Positions 10,001 to 22,000 of a stretch of 38,838 bases of DNA are shown in pieces. The stretch covers positions 144,280-183,117 of the forward strand of contig NMRA01000593.1 in NCBI GenBank assembly GCA_002633005.1, in the 5' to 3' direction. This DNA is from Phoronis australis. Its lineage: Eukaryota; Phoronida; Phoronidae. Under the pieces are notes generated by a model. The model worked only from the letters and a program-made list of their open reading frames with translations. It searched no databases and was not told the origin of the DNA. The translations under genes and the position numbers were made by a program. Every line of letters starts with the position of its first letter. The stretch's first letter is position 1.

Positions 10001-13000
10001 GGATGAACTGACATTTATGTCAAGATTGTAAGTTTTCCTTTTAAGTTGGAAACCCGAAGTAATTGATAATCCAAAAATATGGTAAACTTTCCAGACATCC
10101 AGTCAGATGCTAACACAGACATACACTTATGCCAGAATAATTGGAGTTCTCCAAGAGAGGACTGTTTCAATCACTAACTGACATGCATGAGGACACCTGT
10201 GGACACACTGTCATTCACCCGAAACAACCCAAGCACAACACACAGCCGCCACCATCCTACCTGTCATTTCCACTCCAGGCACATTCGAACTTGTCAAAGA
10301 TGCAGTCGTTCTCATAGAGTGAGCAGAGTTTGCTGCGCAGGTACTCGTGCACCTGGTAGGTCTCCACCGGCCGCGTTTCCATCTGCAGGTCCCACACCTT
10401 TACACTGAGGTAGTCCCGTGTGATGAGGAAGCGTCCATTGTGACTGAACTTGACATCTGAGATACTGCTGATAATCTCAGAGAAGAAGCTGCGGTTGGTC
10501 GGGTCCTCTGGCTCCTCGAATACTGCGGGAGACAGTGTACCATATAAACAGCATTGCAATCTGCTAAACTGGCGTGTATAGAACATCACTTGACTAAAGT
10601 GTTTTGATCTTTACATTTGAAATAATTTATTTTGAAATTTACGTTCAACTTTTGTGTGAACTGAAGACTGCTCAGTCACCCCTGGTTCCTCGAACACTGC
10701 GAGGAGGTGCGCCTGTCAGATTTACGAAGACAATGTCTTGTACCAACAGCATTTTCATGTGCTGAATGGGTAAGTGTACATTTGATTTAGCGGTGTCGCA
10801 TTTGGAATATCAGTTCGGCATGACTTATAGCATGTACAGTGGAAACATCAGGACCATCTATTCCGAGTCAAGACTAATCAAGAACAATGACACATCATTC
10901 ATTCATGGATTGATTTGCCAAAGGACGAACTGGCAGTTCATTTCGTGAGACTGCTTGGCATGTGACATCACAAGTCCTGACCAGCTAACTTGTATCGCCC
11001 GATTTCAAACAATAACACACTGCTAGTTCTTCTGACACCTGGAAATCACTTCCAGTTCTACTACAGACCAATTTCAGACTTAAGATCACCGCTGTGCTTT
11101 AAATCCAAAGCTATTTCTGTGATGCAAGGTGGGTTCATTGCCACGACTACACATGGTAAGAGTTACTGAATAAGACATTTTCAGTAATCCCAACACAGCA
11201 ACACCCATTCACCACAGGTGTAACTCACACTTAAGACACTCACACATACATTTTGAGTGTTGATCACACAGCGCCTGCTCCCTCATGTCACACAATCGGA
11301 TGGTGCCTTTACTGCTACTGTACACAAACGTGTTACACTCGTTAGGGTGGAACTCGGCCGCCGTGATCACCTCCGTCAGCTCCTCCATGTTAGCCGGCTT
11401 AATATCCACAATGTCTGGGGAACGGGGTTAAGGGGTCACAATCAACGGCAAAAAACCTTAAGTCGAAAATGCGATTCAGCACGCATCCCTTTAACAAAGG
11501 CCAGACGCATCAACAGACTCGGTGGGCAATAGTCATTGACGAAATCAATGTTTTGTTTTGTTTTGGTGAAAGACAACTTCAGTGGGCAGAAAGGCATTTC
11601 AAGGCTCCACCTATAATGAGCTCTCTTCTTGCCAGCAAGGGGAAGAAAATGGTCATCTCATGCAAGCGGGCGTGTTTTCAGGGCACGACAACACCATGTA
11701 CAGTTTACAAAGCAATTCCCTGATGAGACTGTTTTGTAATACAGACAACAGCTGGTGTAGTTAGCTCAGGTTAGTATTGCCTGCAGCATGGATACAGCAA
11801 TCTTGGCAAACCCTGTCAATTTGAGTCGGGACAAGATTATTGTCCAGAGTGGCAGTGAGTCAGCATGTCACGGTACAACAACAGACTCTAAACACTCTGT
11901 GTCTGTGTTGCACTCAGTTGGATATCAGTAGACACAAGTGTCAGTGACATCGGAAAAGTGCAGCTGCAGGAGTCCAACTTACAGCATGGAGAGGTCACCC
12001 AAAATCACCCTACCATATATGAAAGTCTTCCCACATACCTGATATGGAATTCAGTGTAAAAATCTTTTGTCGCTGTAAATTAACACGTTCAGTAAGAATT
12101 CTGTTTTTTTGCCACAGAGGCAATAAAAATACAGTAAAATTTGGGTAGGTCGGATCCAACAGGACCAAGAAATTTTATCTCAGTACAGGGAATAGAAACG
12201 CCCAAAACTACACAACTATGCCAGAGTTAAGCAAAAATCTTACTCGCGCAAGTTCAGGTTATGGAGGTTTTACTGCATTACTTTAGGTTCACGGCACATC
12301 AGTGTGCTATTTCACCAAGAGACTGTTTTGTTTCGGCTAAAAATCAGTCTATAAATCGCTTGGCCCGTTTCACAAAATCAGCTTCAGAAGATCTGTATAC
12401 AACAGAAATCCATAGCCTGCTACTGAATTGAGTAAAGTCGGATCCAAAAAACAAAAATCAATCAATTTCTAAAATCTGAACAAACAACACCAGTTGGCAC
12501 AACGTGACAGACCAAGGTGGACAATAAAGGATACTAAAGCTTTGATCTGTGACTTCAAGGTGCCATAGGTTTATCCTGAGATCGTCCGCAGACATGTATG
12601 TCTGTTGATCGCTGTTTACTGAGATCGAGTTGATGTGGTAAGTGTGTGCATTAGAAAATATCCGCCTCGGACTAGCTTCAACCATTAGCTCCATCGACTA
12701 GAAAAGAAACGTGATCTATGTACATGTAACCCCCATTACCACATGTATAATGTCAACAACTTGCATTACAGAAGGTAAGACATCAATTTTACAGTATTAG
12801 ACAGTCTGGACTCCAAAGTTAAAAACTCAGTCAATGAACTAAGTCAGAATAATGAAGTTTTCCATAACAAGACATTCTTTGTCAAAGACACAGCCTGTCA
12901 ATGTCACAGTCAGTCAATGTCACAGTCTGTCAATGTCACAGTTTTGTCAATGTCACAGTCTGCCAATGTCACAGTCTGTCAATGTCACAGTCTGCCAATG

Positions 13001-16000
13001 TCACAGTCTGCCAATGTCACAGTCTGCCAATGTCACAGTCTGTCAACGTCACAGTCTGCCAATGTCACAGTTTTGTCAATGTCACAGTCTGCCAATGTCA
13101 CAGTCTGTCAATGTCAATGTCACAGTCTGTCAATGTCACAGTCTGCCAATGTCACAGTTTTGTCAATGTCACAGTTTGTCAATGTCACAGTTTGTCAATG
13201 TCACAGGCAATCAGGTGACTATCACATCCAGTCACCCCTCAACACAAACAGTTTCATATCCACCAACTGACGTGTTCAACAACAAACGCAAATCATTCAG
13301 CGCTAGAGGAGTGGATAAAAGATGTCGAAGGCTAACGGGGCCTCTATGACTACATGGGTGCAGTAGCCAGGCACGGTAATCACCTTGCTGTTTCTTTACC
13401 TGCGTGTATCAGAGTGTCCACCCAAGGGCACGAGTGGCCACACAAATGTCACAGGACCAAAAGATTTCGCCAAATTTTGTCTAGCTTTATGAAAACTATT
13501 ACGATAATTGCACAGAAAATAACAATAAAATTTCATAATGCAAGTGAGCTGAAAACATTTAGTCTGAACTTATACAGGCCCTTCAAAGATACGATATAAG
13601 CCGGCCAGCCTTTTTAAAACCGAGGGACAACTGAATAAGGTTCCAATGTCACCTAAATTGGAAACTGCCAAAAATAGTAACTTAACAGATCACAAAAACA
13701 GAGGTTGACCAAACCAGCAAACTTCCAACTAGGCTTAAATCTAACATGACGAAAACCAAAACCTGACGTGCATGCACTATCTTGTCAGGTTTAACTTTGG
13801 ACAACTAGTTGACTCATCAAATCTGGAAATGCATGACGGCAGTTGGCCAATGCAGAATTCTAAATGCGCCCACTTCACTCAGGCAGACACTGTAGCGTGC
13901 CGCATTGGTGACTCACCTTGAGTTTAGGGACTGTGAGTGACGTTAGACTGGACGGATCACGAACGACCCCATTCTCATCTTTTAAGTTATACCCCTCCGG
14001 CCGTCTGTCCCTTTCTGATACTTTCCATAATTTGATGGTTTTATCTGCAAGAAAGATCAGACATTCAATGCAAAGTGTTAGCAATAAAATTAGTCTCCTC
14101 TCACATCACACAATATAGACACAATCACGTCATTCAAATTGCACATAACAGGCCATCAGCTACAATACGACAGTCAGTGGCTGAAACTTTCTGGTGTCAG
14201 CATTATGAACTAAACTGATGTACTTTCACTTCAAAAACCAATTCTTCCCATGCAAGGACAAAAATCGGATTTCACCGTCTGGCAATTTCTAACAAAAAGT
14301 TCCCACCAACTGTTATCATTTATATTCTTTTTTCTAAAGTTTATTACACAACTACAAATACTCAACACTTATCACATGTTGCCAGACCACATCAACAACA
14401 GACTAATCAAATTTTTCTTTACAGTGGCAAGTTGACAAAATCATATCCCACTTCAGAGCCATATTGTGTTCTAGATTGACAGCATAAATGACCAAATCCC
14501 ACTGACCGTTAGTGGATAATAAAAAGTGAGCAGGATTGGCTTGTTTCAGCCAACGGATTTTGTTTATCTTTTCTTCGATCTCTAAACTTTTCAAGTAGTC
14601 AAACTCGGGCTCGTGACTTTGAAACGTGCTGTAGACGTTATACTCCGAGCCTGCGGAGCTCTGTGGGAACAGCGAGTGATCACGTGTCATGGAGTTGCGA
14701 GCCTGAAAGTACACAAAAAATAGTGTATCAAGCGAAACCGAAATAGACTTGTAGTAACTGAACATTAAAATTTGATGAATTTCATACTGCTCTACAGTAA
14801 TTAATGAACTCTACCCAACGTGTAAAAACACATTCTAAAATGCCCAGGAAATTTGCCATAGGATCTCCTATTATGCCACAATAAGACAATGGAGTCAGTT
14901 GGTAGTTGTGGATTAGGTTTGCAGTTTTCCTTAGTATTGGTCGAAATTCGTATTGTTTTGTAAATCAGCAAAATTCCATTTCACTTTTTTCTTTCAAAAC
15001 AGTATCACATCGCCACCACAATGTCCTGGGAATTGTCTTGCTCCATCTACAGCGCTTATGCGTCAGCTTGGTTTTACCAATAGACTTGCAGTACACTATT
15101 TTCTAAACTAACTGAAACCAGAGAAAGAGCGCCACCTTCAGAAAGAATATACAACCACTCAAACACTGCCTGTTTTGTTTACTTGTCCCCATCGAGTTTG
15201 GAATTTCTGTTGTGGAGAACACTGTAATGGAGTGCAGTTTCCAGTAAATAAAAACGTGAAGTATTATATGCTTATATTTACTCTGGTGTCCGCGACTGAA
15301 AAACGTGAAACGTCCAATTCCATTCACTTTCTGTTACCTTGTGAAACCAGGGTGTCAACAACACTCCTCTAAAAGGTTCTCATTAACATTGCACCATTCA
15401 TACTTGTACGCACAATTCAGCTGTTTTATTTTTAGCGAGTCGGTATCCAATCGTACCAGGAAAATGACATCATTTTGAAAACTTTAATAATCAATCATCT
15501 TCAGGTCATAGTGACACATTTTCACATAATAGCATTGCCTTAATAGATTACTATATTCTGTCATGTTAGAAACAAGCTTTTACCATCTAGATGAATTTTA
15601 AGTTTTAGGATTACAATCAAGTTCTCGAAGTGGTGAGTTCAGAAATTTGTACCGCCAATCCAAACATAAGTACAGTAGAGTTTCTTTAATTTAGAACAAC
15701 ACAATATGACAGAACAGTGAAATATTATTTGATCTAAGTTTTCAACAAAAGTAAACATTTCCAATTTATACTGCACAACTCTCATCAAAAACACGCAATG
15801 AAATTTGAAGATTTTTAATAATAGTTAGTTTTTGAAAGATGGAAGACCACAAATTTGTCATTTTTTTAAATTCTAGGAATTTCTATCTAAGTACAAGGAT
15901 AATGCAATAAAGAGCAATGTTTTAACTGTTGCCAACCACAGTGTAACTGACAGCAGCAGGGGATGTTGTGTTCTAGGTTAACTGGTGATGTTTCAAGCCA

Positions 16001-19000
16001 CAACAAACGCAAGTGCTTGTCAAGACCATACAGCATGCAGGAAAGCCATTGTGTTTATCAATACACCTTGCAAGACAAAAGGAAACAAACCAAATACAGG
16101 GTCTCCTGTCATGAAGCCTAATTCTGTTAACAGCAAAAATGACTGGTAATAACTGTTACGGCTGAAAACTTCTAATTACAAATGGCTTAGCAACCTTACC
16201 AAATGATTTATTAATCCCCCTCATTCTTGGTCATGCAGTACGACTACCCCGACGATGAATTCGGCTCCCACGAGTGGTCATGACAGAGTCTTCCGGGTCA
16301 TTTTGTCAGAATACTTTTGGAAGAGGAACTAAATCTTTTACTTAAAAGTGCTATCACTGCGCAACAAAGGTTAGCTACTGCATTATTTCATCAATCATCG
16401 GATCTATTTTTAACTAATTACAATCACACAAGCTGCCTTGATGAGAAGCAGTGGTTGCTTTCTTAATGCCTTCTTAACTGACTTCACAGCTAATTGCTAA
16501 GCACTAGCGCTTAAACAACCTTTTTACAAGGATAGAAATCTGTTCAGATTCCGGTAATAACAGCAGATACTAATTTCAGAACTGAAGGCCAAAAGTCTGC
16601 ATGCGCCACAAAGTATGGCTTCTCAGGCTTCGTGCAGTCCAGTGTCAACACTAATAGTTCATGCTTGACTGAACTTCCCCTTCCTACTGTCAAGAGGTAC
16701 AATGAGTGTTCTAAGAAATTGATGAGACATCTTATAACATGGATAATGGCATTCTAAAAATAGTTCTAATGAAAACACGCAACACGAAAACACATAAGAC
16801 CTGACAGAATCTTATTCCAAAATGAATTTTCAAATTCCAAGCAGGCATCTCGATTTAAAAAGAAATCTAAAAATTCAACAGGATATTGGTCTTATAACCG
16901 TTCCATACTGAACACTTTTTTCTGGGGCTTACATCAATTGATATTGAAATGCATAATCAGCCGCATACCTCAAACATTCTTATAGCAACAGTCAACACTA
17001 GCAAAAGCAGGCTTTTTAGGAAAGAAATTGGCCCTTCAAGAAATTTCTATTACACCTCACAACTCTAATTAATATGGAATCTGTAGATGATACAATTTTA
17101 CATGTAAATGTAGTAGCGGGCAGTAAGTCCCAGAATTGGCATTATCACATGAATCATTCACTTATCAAGACTGCCATATTCAGAACACTGGCATTTCAAG
17201 CGATAAGATTGTGTCTAGTAGACATTCAAGGAGGTCAACACTGTGCTATTGACATGCACATTACATTAAATAGTTCTGATGAATAACCGTCAGTTACTGA
17301 AGGGTGGAAGCACAGAAAACCAATTAACACAAGCCTTGTTGAAAATAAACTGACACTGTAAGAGTTTATCACCCATAGTCACCACAGTGCCAACGTCTTT
17401 CAAAAATTTGTTGAGAAGCATCAATCTTGAAATATTCATTTTTGGGAACTGGGCAACCACGCCCAATCAGACACCATGAAATGTTGCACGCCAGACTTTT
17501 TTCAGGTGCGAAGAACAACTGCTCAAGGCAGAACCATGCACAACCAGTCCATAACATATATTGAAGGGACCGGGAATACATTGAAAACCCTGAACAACAA
17601 ATACAGCTGGGATACCTGGCAAGTTAAAATGGGGAAAGCCTGTAGAAGTGGAGCAGTGTATAGGACCAACTGATGGTGCAGTGAACGACAAGATATTACA
17701 AGGTGTACCTAAATGATGGTGAATTCCTCAATAAATCTTACCTGGTAGCAACACCCACTCACTCATGTGGACAACACTGGTTTTAAGCAAGAAATAGACT
17801 TCTAATTTCTAGTTTAACACAACCCAAAAATAAAGGTACCAAAACGGAAGACGATTCAAACCGTTTGGTGTCACGGCTGCAAAATGTACCATCCAAGATT
17901 GCTCGACCCTCAATGACATAACTTAGGGATGTTTCATGAATAGTAACGAAAGACATTAATTTGGTCATAGGCTCCAAGTAACTATGGAAGAAGCACACAG
18001 TGAGAATATATACTACTAGTTACTGCTCAAGATAATCTATAAATTATTTCTAGACTGCGATGCACTCATAATTAATTGACTAAACCTTTATTCAGCTACT
18101 GTGAAGTAGGAATGCGAGACCAAATTACTGCCGTTAGTCTTAAGCTACTTTCATGAAACGGACCCCCAGACCAATGACTCTCAATGCTGGACGTCGGCAT
18201 GCCAAGACGCAGTTGACCATTACTTACCGCATTCTCCTGCTGGAATATGACCACGCGTCCTCCTTTGTCCCCTGTGGCCAGAAGGTCCCCTGTGTGGTTG
18301 AACTCCACGCAGGAGATAATGTCGGCTGCAACAAACAATTGAAAAACGAGTTAGTCAACTGGTGAGTCCAACACACAGGCATACAGCTTGGCAGATACTT
18401 CAACAATATACCAACTCTACTGGAATTATGGGCAATAGTGAGAACAGTCATATAGAAGTGTACTGGTAAAATTGGCAAGCAAAAGCACAAGATAACTTTG
18501 CAGTAGACAGGTGGATTTAATGGTAGAGCGTCAACATTGCAATGCCACATGAACAGGCAGGCCTTCATTTAGAGGGTGTCCAAGGTGTTCAACTGGACAC
18601 CCCGTCTCACATTTAGACACCCTAGCTAGGGCATCCAGTTCAGCATGTGGACGCCCACGTGAAGTAAGCAAGTATCGGTGTCTTAAATTGCCAGCATGCA
18701 GCAGCTCTAGAACCTCATTATTTTGACAAGAACAAAAAAATTGGTACGAAAAACTTTATTGCAAAATCGTGTCTCCACAGTAACAAGCCACAATACAACA
18801 GCAAGTTGAATTGGGATCATGAAAGCACTGTCAAGCGTTATTGGTTATGGACACTCGTCGCTCTAAGAAATAGGGAAACCCTTTTTGGACACCTCGTTTT
18901 TGAAATCCTGGATGAACCTCATCTTAAGAACAGTCAAGTTCAGTTATTGGCTGGTGTCGCTGTTAAGAACGACACATGTATTATTTTCTCAAATATTCCC

Positions 19001-22000
19001 CGTTCTACCACTCAGATCCCTTTATTTCGATAATTGTACATCCATACTATACAAGATACTTCAAGTTTAAACACAATTATACCTGCGTAACATTTCCAAA
19101 GCACCATCTAGCGATAACTTGAATGAGCCACACATCAAATTTCGATGTTCGCTAACTATTCAAGTCTGTCTAAAAGGTTCAACTGCCTGTACAGCTAACA
19201 TCAAATTAGTATGAACAGATCATACTTCATTTCCTTTTAGGTAGAAAGGTGTAGTTCAGGTAAAGCTGAACACAGCTGCCGCTGTCACAAAACTAGTTCC
19301 AACACGGTTTGTCAACACGGCTCATGGATACAATACAACTCAGAACAGACTTGTGCATGGACTCCCAAACTTGGCTCACAGACTGTCACGCACGACGCCA
19401 AGCTCACAAAGCACCACGTACACACTCGAAAACCCATGCATGTACTCACAAACAGAGGGCATGGGCTCAATGTTGCATCATGTTTGGCGGTTGGTCAACA
19501 CAATTTATCCGGTTCTGTCAGCCGTGTTTGTATGTTAGGTACAATGTTTATGGCTGCATGGGCTACAGGTAGTCTATACCTCATCACAAAAGTTATTAAG
19601 GGTACCCTCGACCCACAACAGCCAGTAGTACACATATGAGCAAGTCTGNGCAAGGAGTTCTCAACAATGTAAGAAGGTTTCATGTTGAGGTCATGGTTCA
19701 GGGCAGATCAATTTTATGCTGGATTAGGTCTGCCTTGGAAGGAGGAGGTTTGAACTCCAAATGGAAGGACTGGATTGACGTCTTGACAGGAAGCAATGAC
19801 AAATGACGACTTTAATACAGATGCCCAACAGTTTAATGTTGCTCATCGAAAACTACTGCAGAAAACCTACATCACTTTTAAAATACCGACTATTTACTGT
19901 ACCATAAGTATGCTTAAGTTTTCATAATACTTTGAACACAGCAATCAGTGAACAAATGCACAATCTCATCAATGACCTTTTTAACGAGTTGCTGCGAGTT
20001 GCTGCGGCCTGTTTGGCAACATTTGCGACACATTTGAATGGCTAGCCACCTGTTTGAAAAAAGTGGACAGTTTGGAAAAAGCCAGTCATCAGTAAATTTC
20101 CTCCATTAACTGTTGTGAAAAATCACGCTCGTCTTAATTATTGCTAAAAGCTTTCCTTTGCTCATTTTCGATGGTTGGTAAACATTCAAATTAATGCTCT
20201 GCAAGCCTGGAAATAAGACATTTCAAGAAATTGAAGGTGCATGCTTACTCGTACAAGACACACAAAACTTAAGCCCACAGATTCGATGTTCAAAGGATTC
20301 ACCTTAAGGCTAATTGCCAAAGCGAAAATTAACAAGAAACTCGCAAAAACACAAGACCATGCAAGACTTCCAAAAAGTCACCAAGGATCGAAAATGAAAA
20401 ATTCCTAATGTAGCAACAGCTCCAGCCGAAATGAAAGCAAAAGCTTCGTTTCTTTTGATCACTCCATAGTTTCATGTATCATCTATAAGATTATAAGATT
20501 ATAATACTTTTAATTACAGTTTCACGTCACATGAAAAAATACGAAAATAAAAGTTTGGTAATAAGGTCGCGTGACTTTCTTTCACAGCAGCTGCAGTCTC
20601 ATGATTCATTCAGAAATTCCAAAATAAAGCGTCCACAATTAGGTTACTTATTTCATGACACCCAAGATCAATGGCGACTGCATTTCTATGACCTCTCAAT
20701 TTGTGGTATGTTATTATGGAGACATGGGTCTGCGATAAAATTTATAGCACCTTACGTCATTATTTACCTAATTTTTTAGAATGGACAGGCCAATGAGCTC
20801 TCAGGGCTGCTCTTAAATCAATGCATGTCAGGGCCCTCGCTCACCTGAGGGTATAGGTGCCGGTGCTTTCTGAGGGAGTAATTTTTTGGTTTAGGCCTTG
20901 AGGGAAAAATTCCTCTCCACGCCTGGTCACCACCGATTCCACTACTCTATTCATAAATTCACAGAACGACAAATGACTCACACTTGTCGCAACTAAAACT
21001 TTGAGAAATACATATAATGAACTAAAATTTGCAGACATCAATCGAGATAGGACGAGTATTTTAGTAAAGGGGATAAGTTTTCTACATTAACAGTGGTTTG
21101 GTAATGGTCGGATACATGGGTCCCTAATTTAGGAACAGTTGTTCTCACTGAATAATGGTGGTATTCTGTGTTAGTAACTAGTTCTCAAATCAAATTTAAA
21201 TCGAGGACCAGACTATTACCTTGATTTTCAATATCTAAATTGCCAAAATGAAACTCGTCAGACTCGGTGACACCGACTTTAGAAGTTTAGTAAAAAAACT
21301 AAAGCGACGCACCATTGTCTAGTGCCATGAAGTTTGTACCAAAAAAGTCTTGGCACTAATTGCTTCAGCTGTGAGATTTCTTCGCTAAAACATCCATAGT
21401 GAATACAAAGATTGGTCACAAAAACAAGTGGGAGCCCATTTCTGATTCATTCCAGAATAGGATGACCGCCGTTCGTTTCAAAATTCCAGAATCAAGAAAG
21501 GATGAGAATCGTTGAAGTGCTGTACTCAATCGTTAGAACAAATATGCACTAACCTTCCGTAACATCTTCTTCAACAGTTCCTTTCACTTGGGAGAAGCAC
21601 CACTGTAAATCACCTCCTGCAAATTCAAAGACAAGGTCAAGTTCGGTGACCGGTGTTTCGGGAATGACAGGAAATTCTCAAGAGGTACGGAGTGTCAAAA
21701 AAGTTATGGTTATAGATACCTGCCATGCATACGTCGTAACATCGATCACAACTAGGACTAGATGTATTAATCTTTGACTTGAAGGGATCTATTTGTTACA
21801 AACCAACCCTACGTCAAAGATGTTGCCCGATGTTAACCCCAACCCAACGGAATATTTCAAAATGGCGCACTGAAGGAAGTTGTCGAAAAGTGACGTCACA
21901 CCCTACACTGGTGTAACTTTAGTGACATCTGTAGTATGATGTGTAAACCATGCTTCAGTGAAGTGACTTTTCACACTTGTAAGCTCAATTTTTACGATAC

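Noticed and set aside
12896-13206. CRISPR-like regular repeats
   Set aside because: Units are contiguous with no spacers, and the genome is clearly animal.
12852-13349. Three overlapping plus-strand ORFs of 105-165 codons with Cys/His/Ser repeats
   Set aside because: They are translations of the 16-bp minisatellite in three frames inside a B55 intron.
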